DNA of 64,000 nucleotides from Bacteroidaceae bacterium (GCA_024684455.1 JAIKWU010000077.1:1-64000); one strand, 5' to 3'; counted from the stretch's first letter, positions 25,844 through 34,704 are shown. A program made the numbers and translations. The notes: generated by a model from the sequence alone, not told the origin.

Positions 25844-25910
25844 TGTGTTGTTTTTTTAGTGTTGTGAAACAAAAAGCCCACACCGCTTAGGCGTAGGCTT
25901 CGGTTATGCA

Positions 25911-26366
25911 TTAAAGTTGACGGATGAGCCAGTTCTGTGCGCCGATGCACTTGATCATCTCCAGTGCACCCTGACTCCAGTACAGGTCTTCCTCCTCGTC
26001 CTTCAGGTAGTCCTTCATCAGGTCATAGGTCGTGGGGTCGTCTTTGACAGTTTCCATGCACTTCATGAGCAGTTCCACACCTGGCTCCTGAATGGCAAGG
26101 TCGGCCTTGACATACTCCACGGGGTCGGTGATGAGGGCGCGTCCCTCGCGGGTCTCCACCTTCAGGTCACCGCCAAGGTCGAGGATACGGTCCGTGAATT
26201 TCTCCACCCATCCCATTTCTTCTGAATAGTGTTCGATGTACTTGTCGCCCAACTTCTGGAAGCCTTGCGATTTGAAGATTTGTCCTTGCAGTTTGTGAAC
26301 AAAGGCACCATCAGAGAGGTGTGTCACGAAGAACTGCAATGCGTCAATAGACTTTTGTTTGTCCAT
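25911..26366 (-). CDS. Bacterioferritin-like protein with degenerate diiron site
   Basis: 151 residues with the four-helix ferritin pattern. It aligns by eye with bacterioferritin around KYIEHYSEEMGWVEKFTDRILDLGGD and LKDEEEDLYWSQGALEMI. At the ferroxidase positions I read D for E18, E kept at 51, W for H54, Q for E94, E kept at 127 and D for H130. Four of six ligands are therefore changed. The haem Met position is not obvious either. It is the first gene of the operon and follows a consensus promoter. It may store or bind something other than a diiron centre, or act as a structural partner. Confidence 0.7.
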   Translation of the reverse strand: MDKQKSIDALQFFVTHLSDGAFVHKLQGQIFKSQGFQKLGDKYIEHYSEEMGWVEKFTDRILDLGGDLKVETREGRALITDPVEYVKADLAIQEPGVELLMKCMETVKDDPTTYDLMKDYLKDEEEDLYWSQGALEMIKCIGAQNWLIRQL

Positions 26367-26415
26367 AGCATCAAGTGTTTTTAAGTGAATAAAACGTTAT
26401 ACCAATTACTTTTTG

Positions 26416-26423
26416 CAAAGATA
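26416..26423 (-). promoter_or_regulatory. -7 box of ferritin-like/radical SAM operon
   Basis: The minus strand reads TATCTTTG then C, with TTTG 17 bases upstream as the -33 box. It lies about 50 bases before the first start codon of the seven-gene run. Confidence 0.75.
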
Positions 26424-26476
26424 CGAAAAAACGTGGAAATCAAAAAAGATTCAGTCTTTTTCTTACGCTCATGGCG

Positions 26477-27586
26477 TTATTTATTTCTGGAGGTCTCTGC
26501 AGTCTGGGCCTTCCACCTTTCATAGGTGTGTATGAGGTGTTGTGGAAAGGGACGAATCCAAGCATAGCCGTTGCGACGTTCATAGCCGATGTCTGAGAGA
26601 TGAGGATGCGGAATGCCGTCACGGTCGCAGTAGTAAGGTTGCTCCGTCGCAAGGTCGTAGTAGCGTGCCAGCAGCGGCGGTGCATCAGCCGATGGGACCA
26701 ATCGCTGGTCGGGCTGTCCGTCGGCATTGGTAAAGTGTTCCAGCACAAAGCCTTCGATGCGGTGGGCCCACAGCCATGCCATGCCTGCCTCGACGGCTTG
26801 ACACACATCGACCGAAGGCGATTCGATGTCCATGAGAAAAAGCAGAATGTTGGGAGTTTCACCGTTGCCGCTAAACGAGGGCAGTTCGTAACTGCGGGCA
26901 CCAACGGGCTGCAGGGTCTCGAAGTGATGCTGCTGGCACCACACCGTGAGCCTTCCGTCCTTGCGAATCTGACAATTCAGCAAGCACTGAATGCCGCGCT
27001 GCAGCGCATCCTTCGCAGCGGTCAGGAGCAGGTCTGTCAACGGCACAGCATCGTAGGGCGCCCGCTGCTGCGACACATCGCGCAGCAATCGCAACACTCC
27101 GACCATCGCATCGTCGTTCAGCGTGATGTGACGCGAATAGGGTGCAGCACCTTCGTAGGGGAAAAACTGCGGAAATCCGCCATTCGGATACTGCATACGC
27201 AGCAGATACGAAAGACCGGCGCAGAACGACGATGCATACGTCTCCCGCCGTTGCTCGGTCAAGGTTGGCTGGACAGAAAGGACACGTGCCAGATAACGCA
27301 TTTCGGTGTATGTCGCTCCATTGTCAATCGTAGCACCAACACCTGTCCGCTGCGCTTTCTCCCAGTCTTGCCTGTTCACGCCTTGCGTCCAGTCCTGATT
27401 CTTGAGCCAGCCGCCGTTGGGTAATTGATACTTGACGATGCTGTCGGCAATGGCAAGTGCTTCGGCCGAGCACAGAAAGTCGGGCGTCGTGAGGCGCGAC
27501 GCCATTTGCCACGCGGGCGGCTGTGCTACGGTTGTGACCGACAAGCACACCAGCAGCGTCAGCAGACTACTGCGCCTTGCGTGCAT
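26477..27586 (-). CDS. Pectate lyase, PL10 family
   Basis: A 369-residue exported enzyme (MHARRSSLLTLLVCLSVTTVAQ) cleaving polygalacturonate by beta-elimination. Family features include QLPNGGWLKNQDW, GATIDNGATYTEMRYL, MQYPNGGFPQFFPY, ITLNDDAMVGVLRLL and, near the end, ARYYDLATEQPYYCDRDG, which carries the catalytic Arg region. The (alpha/alpha)-type repeats of PNGG motifs fit PL10. The chosen ATG at 27586 overlaps the esterase gene by 20 bp; 27598 is an alternative. Confidence 0.9.
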   Translation of the reverse strand: MHARRSSLLTLLVCLSVTTVAQPPAWQMASRLTTPDFLCSAEALAIADSIVKYQLPNGGWLKNQDWTQGVNRQDWEKAQRTGVGATIDNGATYTEMRYLARVLSVQPTLTEQRRETYASSFCAGLSYLLRMQYPNGGFPQFFPYEGAAPYSRHITLNDDAMVGVLRLLRDVSQQRAPYDAVPLTDLLLTAAKDALQRGIQCLLNCQIRKDGRLTVWCQQHHFETLQPVGARSYELPSFSGNGETPNILLFLMDIESPSVDVCQAVEAGMAWLWAHRIEGFVLEHFTNADGQPDQRLVPSADAPPLLARYYDLATEQPYYCDRDGIPHPHLSDIGYERRNGYAWIRPFPQHLIHTYERWKAQTAETSRNK

Positions 27587-28259
27587 GAATGAAGGCATTG
27601 ACCTGGTCGCAGATTTGACGCATACCCTTGATGCTCGGGTGTCCACCCTGCTTGTCGATGTTGCGCAGTTCGATGAGTGGCACGCCATAGTGCTGGCAGA
27701 TGATGCGCATCGCTCCGTTGATGTCGTCGCTCAGTTCGTTGTTGAGCAGCACGTAGATTTCCGTGTTGGGGTAGCGCAGCGTACAGTACCAAAGCAATTT
27801 GGCAAGAGCGGGACGGAAGGTGAAGAGTTCGGCCTGCGTCCATCCGCTGTACTTGAACTCGCCCATCGGCACACCGGCCCAGGAGTCGTTCGTCCCTCCG
27901 AAAATGAACAGGATGTCGGGACAGCCCACATTGTCCATGCGGGTGAGATAACTGCGTGGCGTGTAGTCGGCACCGTCGTAGCCTCGGTTGCAAATTGTTG
28001 CACCCGAGAAAGAGTTGTTGCGGTCGAGCAGGTAACCGTTTTCCTTAATGAAGAGGTGCCACCACGTCTGATCGACGCTGACGACATCATTGCGCGGATC
28101 GACCATCCGATACCACAGACGGTTGGAGTCGGGCTGCACAAAATTCTCATACGTGGAGTAGGAGTCACCCAGAATGCTGACCCGCTTGCGAGCCTGCGCA
28201 CTCATTGTCACCACTGCACAAAGCAGTGTCAAAAGCAGAATAGTTCGTTTCATCATCAT
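27567..28259 (-). CDS. SGNH/GDSL hydrolase, putative pectin or glycan esterase
   Basis: A 230-residue exported protein (MMMKRTILLLTLLCAVVTMSAQA). The nucleophile motif is ILGDSYST, the oxyanion Gly lies in CNRGYDGADY, FIFGGTNDSW holds the block III Asn, and KQGGHPSIKG carries the catalytic His. Directly upstream of and overlapping a PL10 lyase gene, it probably removes acetyl groups from pectin so that the lyase can act. This is inferred from context. Confidence 0.85.
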   Translation of the reverse strand: MMMKRTILLLTLLCAVVTMSAQARKRVSILGDSYSTYENFVQPDSNRLWYRMVDPRNDVVSVDQTWWHLFIKENGYLLDRNNSFSGATICNRGYDGADYTPRSYLTRMDNVGCPDILFIFGGTNDSWAGVPMGEFKYSGWTQAELFTFRPALAKLLWYCTLRYPNTEIYVLLNNELSDDINGAMRIICQHYGVPLIELRNIDKQGGHPSIKGMRQICDQVNAFIHARKAQ

Positions 28260-28266
28260 ACTTTAT

Positions 28267-29031
28267 TTAACGTTTAACAAATTTTACAAAAACACTGGTT
28301 ATCAATGGAATAAAATATACGATAAAGAACAGCAGTAAGTCTGCGGCAGTGGTCAGTGGTGCGGATTCCGGCACGCCATCCGTGAGCAACTGCCCCAACG
28401 TCGGGAGCGGCACGCCGAGCGCGTAATGGAGACATGCCACGAACTGCGCCGCAAAGAATATGGTGATGAAGTATTCGGCAAGGGCAACGGGTACATACAC
28501 CATCGCCTGCGCCACTTCGACGAGGGTCAGGAAGCGTCCTGACGTATAGCCGTAGATGACCGACAGCAGCGTCACCACAATCAGACTCAGTGAATAGAAT
28601 CCATAGTAGAGCGGCGACTGTGAGAAACGTCCAAAGGCACTAAGCAGGGGCGACGTAGGCATCAGCACGAAATACAACGTACAGAGCACCAAGAAAACGA
28701 AGCAGACGGCCGTGACCTGCAAAGCACGCATCTTCTTGAGCGACCGCTGGCTGCGACGCCAGAAGCACGGCGTGAACACCTGCAGCAAACCGCTCTCGCT
28801 GAGAACACTCAGTGAGCAAAGCCCCATGACAATCTCCACCCACGGCGACTGCCTCACGTTGTCAATCACATGTGTCAGCATCCAGCGAAGCCCTTCGGCA
28901 TCGAGCAGGCTGTGCAGTCCCCAGTCATAGACACTGCCGAGCCACGACAGGATGGCAGTGAGCACAATGAGCAGCAAAAGGATGAGCGGTGTGTGTCGCA
29001 TAACGGTTCTGTAGCCTTGAATTTGAAACAT
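28267..29031 (-). CDS. AbgT-like membrane protein, about half size
   Basis: 254 residues with about seven hydrophobic helices. LLDAEGLRWMLTHVIDNVRQSPWVEIVMG and SVLSESGLL closely recall the AbgT segment 'LSPEGLRWML--MV-NF--FAPLG', but true AbgT proteins have about 500 residues. The family exports sulfonamide or p-aminobenzoyl-glutamate. Whether this short form transports anything is unknown. Its stop is 7 bp before the esterase gene, so it leads a three-gene operon with SGNH and PL10. MRHTPL at 29001 is an alternative start. Confidence 0.65.
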   Translation of the reverse strand: MFQIQGYRTVMRHTPLILLLLIVLTAILSWLGSVYDWGLHSLLDAEGLRWMLTHVIDNVRQSPWVEIVMGLCSLSVLSESGLLQVFTPCFWRRSQRSLKKMRALQVTAVCFVFLVLCTLYFVLMPTSPLLSAFGRFSQSPLYYGFYSLSLIVVTLLSVIYGYTSGRFLTLVEVAQAMVYVPVALAEYFITIFFAAQFVACLHYALGVPLPTLGQLLTDGVPESAPLTTAADLLLFFIVYFIPLITSVFVKFVKR

Positions 29032-29044
29032 AGTGTAAATCTCT

Positions 29045-29126
29045 TTCCAAATACTTGGAAAAATTACGCCAAGTGCTTAGCGTGACGACGCCAAGTGCTT
29101 GGAAGAATCACGCCAAGTGCTTGGAG
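29045..29126. repeat. 22-bp phased palindrome array, copy 3 (4 units)
   Basis: Units start at 29045 (TTCCAAATACTTGGAA), 29067 (CGCCAAGTGCTTAGCG), 29089 (CGCCAAGTGCTTGGAA) and 29111 (CGCCAAGTGCTTGGAG). It lies between two same-strand genes. Confidence 0.88.
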
Positions 29127-29151
29127 GGGGACGCAGAGTGCAGACGGGCGA

Positions 29152-29874
29152 CTACTCTTCATCGGCCTGCAGGTGGTCGATGTCGAGGATGCGCAACTCG
29201 AAGGCGCGGGTGACCAGGCGCGTGGCGTTGATACCCGTGCGCTCGGTGCCGCCGAACAGGCGTGCCACAAGGTCGTTCTGACGCTTTTCAAGCGACTTCA
29301 CGCCGAAGGGCATCCCCTTGAGTTGGGCAATCATGTCTTTGGTGTAGCCGAGTGCCAGATGGCGCAGGAAACGCTCGTCGTACTCGTCGATGTCGTAATC
29401 GACGCGGGCCTGCTGGCGAAGGCTTTCGCTCAGTACCGAACGGCGGAAACGTTGCAGGATTTTCTCCAGGATGGGCTGGTTGAACACCATGCGCTTACCC
29501 TCCATGACCGCACGCACGTCGCCTTGTGTGAGCAGTTCGCCTGTCTTGAGGATGATGCCGTCGGCACCCGCGTCGAGCACATCGACCCACAGGCGCTCGT
29601 TGAGTATCTCACCCGTAAAAATGAGCACGCGCACACCTTCATACTGTTTGCGGATGCGGCGGCAGATCTCTACACCGATAGTAGTCGAGCCACCCAGTCC
29701 GAGGTCGAGCAGTACGAGGTCGGGCACCTGCTGCTTCATCAGCGTCCAGAACTCCGTTTCGTTCTGTGCCGTACCGATGATTTCGGCTTGCGGGATTTCG
29801 TTACGGAAAATTTCTTCCGTACCCTTGAGTTCGAGTTTTACATCCTCGACGATGATGACTTTGAAGTTGTCCAT
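29152..29874 (-). CDS. LuxR-type response regulator
   Basis: 240 residues. The receiver domain (1-125) has acidic residues VEDVKLE, phospho-acceptor D57 in LVLLDLGLGG and LIFTGE, ending ILKTG. The C-terminal region (about 170-240, with RHLALGYTKDMIAQLKGMPFGVKSLEKRQNDL) is a diverged helix-turn-helix of NarL/LuxR type. I start at MDNFKVIIVED (29874), 24 bp after the sensor kinase stop. It is the output partner of that kinase. Confidence 0.85.
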   Translation of the reverse strand: MDNFKVIIVEDVKLELKGTEEIFRNEIPQAEIIGTAQNETEFWTLMKQQVPDLVLLDLGLGGSTTIGVEICRRIRKQYEGVRVLIFTGEILNERLWVDVLDAGADGIILKTGELLTQGDVRAVMEGKRMVFNQPILEKILQRFRRSVLSESLRQQARVDYDIDEYDERFLRHLALGYTKDMIAQLKGMPFGVKSLEKRQNDLVARLFGGTERTGINATRLVTRAFELRILDIDHLQADEE

Positions 29875-29897
29875 ATTGTAGAATTGAATTTGATGAC

Positions 29898-32800
29898 TTA
29901 TTGAGGTGAAAGAGGCTGACGGACGGATGGCAGGGTGAAGAGGATGCACAGCCCCGAAGCATCGTCGGAGTTGGCAGGCCGAGCCTCAATGCGACAGCCT
30001 CGGCGAACATAGTCGTCGTGCAGCCGTACTATCTGCTTGGCAATGAGCATCTGAGCACCGTGCAACGTGTCGGTATCTGCATCATAGCGAAGTGTCTCAG
30101 GGTAGAACATCGCATGGAGTTCGTCGGTGGAGAAACCGCGCCCGTTCATAGAAAGTTGGAATTGAACAAAGCCGCCCAACACACTGGTACTCATTACAAT
30201 GTCAGCATCCTTACTCATCTGCAGGAACGCTCCGATAAGATTGTCAAGGAGGTAGCGTACCAGCACTTCGTCACCCAACACATCGCACGTTGGCTGGTCG
30301 TCTGACACACTGACCTTGCGTTTGCGGACAAAGTTCACCAGACGGGCGACGGGAATGCGCTGACGACGGAAATTCACATCCTCCATCTGACGTGCGGCAT
30401 TGGCACTGAGCAGCGTAAAGACCTCCTTGTAGTAAGTCGCCAGTTCGTCGAGCGTGGCAAGGCTCTCCTGCTCGTCGGCCACGTCGCCCTTCTGCAACTG
30501 GCAGACGATTTGGTGGATGCGGCTGGGATAGTACATCGTCTCGTGCTTGATGGTCGAGAGATTGTTATCCATCACCATGTTCTGCACATGCACATGGTTG
30601 GCCTCGGTCTCGGCACGCCGACGCTCGTCGGCAGCCAGTTCAATCTCTGTACGCAAACGTTCAGTACGCACGAGTGAGTAATAGATATTGATGGCGGTGT
30701 GGCGAGCAAGCAGGTCAAACAACTGCTCGTCGCCCTTATGCATCTGCGGGTTATGCAGGAGCAGCGCTATCACACCGATGACACGGTCGTCAATCAGCAG
30801 CGGATAGAGGCGGATATGACCGTCGTCGTAAGTGGCGGTAGCGGTGTGCTCCTCGGGATGTTGCAGCAACTGATGCAGAAAATCGCGCTGTGGGCATCGG
30901 CGTGAGAAATAGATGGGGCCGTCGCACAGTGCCAACGCCACTCCATCGGTGCGGCGAATCTCATTCACACCTTCATCAATGATGTCGGCCAACTGCCGCT
31001 CGTCATCCGTTTCGAAGAGACGGCGGTTGAGTGCCAGAACCTGTCGCAGATTGAAGGTGGGCAGAATGTTGTTGCGATAGTAGGTGAGATAGTAGGCAAA
31101 GAGCAAAGCCAACAACACCAGCACGCCTATGATAAGGAGCGTCTGGCGGTTAGTATTCGTCGCCTTGATGTCGTTGCAGAACTGCTCCAGCGTCGTGTCT
31201 TGCGCCATCAGTTTGTACAGCCGCGTATAGACCTCGTTGTTGTAGTAGTACACATCCCATTTATTCAGGGCCAAAGCAGCCACAGCCGCCTCATTGCGCA
31301 AGTCGAGAATGATGTGGTAGTCGGTGCGGAAGCCTTCGTTCCAAAGATCAATCTCAGGGATGGTGGAAGCCGTTTCCAGACGCATGAGGCGGTCGCCATC
31401 GGGCTGTTGGCTAAGGTAGAAATCGTTGAGACGCGCACAGGCTGAATCGGCAAACTGGAGCGCATCGGCATAGCGTCCATCGATGTTGGCGAAGTACGCA
31501 CTGTCGGCGTAAGCGGAAGCCTGCTCCAGCAAGGGGTCGTTGGGCAAGTCCTTTGCTTGCAAGTGCAGGGAATCGGTCGCAAACAAATGCTCTGCCTTCA
31601 TTTCAGCCGTACAGAGCACAAACAGGCACAGCACAACGCCCAGCACACGCAACACTCCTTTCGGCAAGCGGAAGAAGAAGCGGCTGCCCTTGCCCAGCGC
31701 ACTTTCGACGCTGAACAGGCACACCCCGAACGCTGCCCCACTCTTGCGGTACTTGTCAATGATGCCCTTGCAGTTCATCAGGCCGAAGCCATGCCCTTTG
31801 TTCGTGAGCAAGTCGTCGTCAGACGTAGCCGCACCGATGCGGCTTGAATCATAGACCTTCTCACTGAGGATAGTGCTGACATCTTCCTGTGAAAGTCCAC
31901 GACCTGTGTCACGGATGCTCAGTTCGACATAGTCGGCAGCGTCCTCGACAGCCACCTCTACTGCCCCACCCTGCGGTGTGTACTTCCTCGCATTTTCCAG
32001 CAGGGTGTTGAGCATGAAGAGCGTGAGTGCGCGGTCAGCCTTGACAATGGCCTCCGTCGGCCGAATCGTGAGGCTGATGCCTTTGCTCTTGAATGCGTTC
32101 GTGTTCTTGCCGAGGATGTCCAGCAATGGTTGTACTGCGAAGTTCTCGATGTGCAGCGCCACCTGTCCCTGACGCACTTTCACCCAATGCGAGAGGATTT
32201 CGTTGTAGAGGTTGATGCGTTCAATCAGTTCGCCGAGATACGTGAGGCGTGTCGCTGTCACGCCGCCAATCTTCATCTTGCGGATTTCGTTCAAAGCACG
32301 GTCGAGGAACGGAGTCATCGCACCCACAAGGGAGAGGCACGTCAGGCGGTCGGCATACTGGCACTTCTGGTCGGCCAGTCGTTGTTCGTTGCTATATCGG
32401 CCAGCCTCTACCTCCTCTTGTTCTTCGGCAAGCGTTGAAAAATGCTCGTCGCTGCGTTCGCGCCACTGCTCCATCTCGTGCTCCACGACCGCCTGTTCGC
32501 GGAAGTAGTTCGCTGCATAGTTGGCACGGAGGCGGCGACTGAAATAAATGACGAGGGCGACGAGCAGCACGAGTACAATGCCGGCGATGAGCACGGTGCG
32601 ATTCAGCGTGCGCTGTTCGCTGCGCAGCGAGTCCAGCCGCTGCTCCATCATGCGGTCCTGACGGGTGGCATCGAGAATGTCAAGGTAGATATTACGGTTT
32701 TCGTCCGACTCAGGTTTCATGCCCAAGGCACTATAGACCATCGACAAATGCTCACGCACATCGACCATCAGTTCGGGACACTTCGGACTTCCGTCGGCTT

Positions 32801-33800
32801 CGGCAGGCACCTCGATGCGCTGCATGGCATCGAGGGCCATTTCTGGATTTTCCCCATAGAGGTAATAGTCCGCAATGGTGATGTAGGTCTGGGCGATGTC
32901 GAAGGGCGATCCGTACTGTTTCAACTCGCGCAGCGCTCTCAGCGACATGAACAGGCTGTAGTCGGCCACTTCGACCGTGTCAGGAATCTGGAGCAACTCC
33001 CTCAGATAGTTCATACGTCCAGGGCGCAACTCACCTGTCTGAATCATGTCGTCGGCAAGCGTCGTCAGTGCTTTTGAATAGAGATAAGGATGGCGGTTGT
33101 AATAGGCAACGGACAGACAGCGCATGATGTGGCGCATGTTGTCCTCCGAAATGACCTTGTCGCTGCTGCGGGCATTACCGCCAAGAAAATAGTAGAACGC
33201 CAGTTGCTGAGGGTCGTCCTCGACCCACTGCAGATGGTCTCCGACACACTCGATTTCTTCCTGCGCCCGTTCCTCCTGGCGCACATAGTAGTAGTAGATG
33301 GAAAGCGTGAGATGATAGTCGCTCTGGGCATAGTTCCACAGACGGCTTTGCCCCTCGTCCATGAGCGACTCCTCCGCAGCGATGCGCCGCATACGCCGTT
33401 CGGCCGAGAGCGCATAGTCGTACAGTTCCTTGTTGGCACTGCGACGCTGACAGATGCGCATCATGCCGATGTCGGCCACCAGTTTCAGCAGTTCGTGCGC
33501 AGAGCCGTCGAGCACCTGCCGATAGACCACCTGCGCCGTGTCGTAGTCCATGCGCATCGCCCTTGCAAATGCCAGATGGCACAGCGCCTCGTTGCGCTCA
33601 TCTGCATAGGCACCCTCTTCGCCACAGCCGTCGAGCACCATCCGAGCATACATCTCCGTGCTGTCGGTCGAGCGGTAATGCTGCTCGTAGGCACAGCGGT
33701 TCAGGGAATCGACCCTCTCCCGCCGTCCCACTGTCCCTCCTTCACGGCAAGCCGTCAGGACAACTACTGCTGCAACGAGGCAGCCAACGATACGCCTCAT
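29898..33800 (-). CDS. Two-module sensor kinase (DUF5112 + HATPase + DUF5113 + degenerate kinase)
   Basis: 1300 residues. A lipobox-like LTAC (C18) and a TPR-like periplasmic region (DUF5112 type, about 20-390) lead to TM1 (about 397-418). Kinase module 1 (about 440-715) has an intact ATPase: N603 in LLENARKY, D631 in DTGRGL and GHGFGL (669-674). V492 occupies the phospho-His position before TPF. TM2 (about 720-737) precedes a second periplasmic region (DUF5113 type), then TM3 (about 890-912). Module 2 has KHETMYYP (H1086), but its N-box has A1191 and its G boxes are MNGRGF and DTLHGAQ, so the ATPase looks dead. AraC and response regulator genes flank it in one operon. Confidence 0.82.
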   Translation of the reverse strand: MRRIVGCLVAAVVVLTACREGGTVGRRERVDSLNRCAYEQHYRSTDSTEMYARMVLDGCGEEGAYADERNEALCHLAFARAMRMDYDTAQVVYRQVLDGSAHELLKLVADIGMMRICQRRSANKELYDYALSAERRMRRIAAEESLMDEGQSRLWNYAQSDYHLTLSIYYYYVRQEERAQEEIECVGDHLQWVEDDPQQLAFYYFLGGNARSSDKVISEDNMRHIMRCLSVAYYNRHPYLYSKALTTLADDMIQTGELRPGRMNYLRELLQIPDTVEVADYSLFMSLRALRELKQYGSPFDIAQTYITIADYYLYGENPEMALDAMQRIEVPAEADGSPKCPELMVDVREHLSMVYSALGMKPESDENRNIYLDILDATRQDRMMEQRLDSLRSEQRTLNRTVLIAGIVLVLLVALVIYFSRRLRANYAANYFREQAVVEHEMEQWRERSDEHFSTLAEEQEEVEAGRYSNEQRLADQKCQYADRLTCLSLVGAMTPFLDRALNEIRKMKIGGVTATRLTYLGELIERINLYNEILSHWVKVRQGQVALHIENFAVQPLLDILGKNTNAFKSKGISLTIRPTEAIVKADRALTLFMLNTLLENARKYTPQGGAVEVAVEDAADYVELSIRDTGRGLSQEDVSTILSEKVYDSSRIGAATSDDDLLTNKGHGFGLMNCKGIIDKYRKSGAAFGVCLFSVESALGKGSRFFFRLPKGVLRVLGVVLCLFVLCTAEMKAEHLFATDSLHLQAKDLPNDPLLEQASAYADSAYFANIDGRYADALQFADSACARLNDFYLSQQPDGDRLMRLETASTIPEIDLWNEGFRTDYHIILDLRNEAAVAALALNKWDVYYYNNEVYTRLYKLMAQDTTLEQFCNDIKATNTNRQTLLIIGVLVLLALLFAYYLTYYRNNILPTFNLRQVLALNRRLFETDDERQLADIIDEGVNEIRRTDGVALALCDGPIYFSRRCPQRDFLHQLLQHPEEHTATATYDDGHIRLYPLLIDDRVIGVIALLLHNPQMHKGDEQLFDLLARHTAINIYYSLVRTERLRTEIELAADERRRAETEANHVHVQNMVMDNNLSTIKHETMYYPSRIHQIVCQLQKGDVADEQESLATLDELATYYKEVFTLLSANAARQMEDVNFRRQRIPVARLVNFVRKRKVSVSDDQPTCDVLGDEVLVRYLLDNLIGAFLQMSKDADIVMSTSVLGGFVQFQLSMNGRGFSTDELHAMFYPETLRYDADTDTLHGAQMLIAKQIVRLHDDYVRRGCRIEARPANSDDASGLCILFTLPSVRQPLSPQ

Positions 33801-34684
33801 TCTCCCTTCGCCTTATCCACATGGCGCTTCCACTCCACCGGTCCCATACCCGTGTGCGCCTTAAACCATTTTCCAAAATACGACTGATTCGGGAAATGCA
33901 GCCATTCAGCCACCTCCTTCACCGTCTTGTCCGTCTCCACAATCAATTGCTTGGCATCCGTCAGCAGCGCATTTGCAATCCAGAACGACGGAGTCTGCGA
34001 CGTGCGTTCGCGCACCACAAACGAAAAATAGCGCATCGACAGACACTGCTTGTCCGCATAGAAGCCCACCTCGTGCTCCTGGCGGTAATGTTCGCGCAGG
34101 CAGCGGAAAAACTGGTGGACAATCTCATCCCTACGGTTCACCGTCGATTTCGTCTTCCCATCCTCCCCCGTGAACGCAATAACCACCTGCAGCACAAGGC
34201 ACTCCCTCGCACGCTCCAACTGCAATTCGTTCAGTTGCCACAACCGCCGACGTCCCTCAGCCTCATAGCGCTCCGCCAGACGTGCGTGATGCAAGTAGAG
34301 CAACATATATCCGTGAATCACACGGAGCATCCCAGCCGTCAGCCTCACCACCGGCCGCTGGCGCAGGGCCAGCAGACCATCGAACTCCGTGACACGCGAA
34401 ATCAGCGGCGACACAGCGTCCAGGTCAACCGCCATCATCATTCCGTCCAAATCGTCACTCCGACGCCTCACCTCCAATACCGAATACGGGAAATACAGAC
34501 ACAGCGACCCCGTTTCGATGCGATAGCGCACACCGTCGAGCACAATCTCCGCCGCACCGTTCATACACAGGAACACACCCGCGCGCTCCACGCAGAGCGG
34601 CGCTGCACCCACCGCCAGCACATCGGGCATGTTTCCCTTCAGCCGTTCATACAGAGGCACCTTCTTCACCCCTTGAGTTTCCAT
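33797..34684 (-). CDS. AraC-family transcriptional regulator
   Basis: About 295 residues. An N-terminal cupin-like sensing domain (about 20-170, with GVFLCMNGAAEIVLDGVRY) is followed by a C-terminal AraC double helix-turn-helix (about 195-295: DKQCLSMRYFSFVVRE, IANALLTDAKQLIVETDKTV, AEWLHFPNQSYFGKWFKAHTG, P-EWKRH). Its TGA overlaps the sensor kinase ATG as ATGA, so it is co-translated with the kinase. The start lies just after the promoter box; ATG codons at 34684 and 34693 are both possible. Confidence 0.88.
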   Translation of the reverse strand: METQGVKKVPLYERLKGNMPDVLAVGAAPLCVERAGVFLCMNGAAEIVLDGVRYRIETGSLCLYFPYSVLEVRRRSDDLDGMMMAVDLDAVSPLISRVTEFDGLLALRQRPVVRLTAGMLRVIHGYMLLYLHHARLAERYEAEGRRRLWQLNELQLERARECLVLQVVIAFTGEDGKTKSTVNRRDEIVHQFFRCLREHYRQEHEVGFYADKQCLSMRYFSFVVRERTSQTPSFWIANALLTDAKQLIVETDKTVKEVAEWLHFPNQSYFGKWFKAHTGMGPVEWKRHVDKAKGE

Positions 34685-34704
34685 ACCGGTCATTTTTTTG
34701 TACG

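Noticed and set aside
27587-27688. Longer N-terminus for the PL10 lyase
   Set aside because: The extra residues are read from within the esterase gene and would bury the signal peptide that starts at 27586.
29898-33800. Sequencing-error fusion of two kinases
   Set aside because: The frame is continuous across 1300 residues, the membrane topology alternates sensibly, and I recall the same DUF5112/DUF5113 layout in other Bacteroidales.
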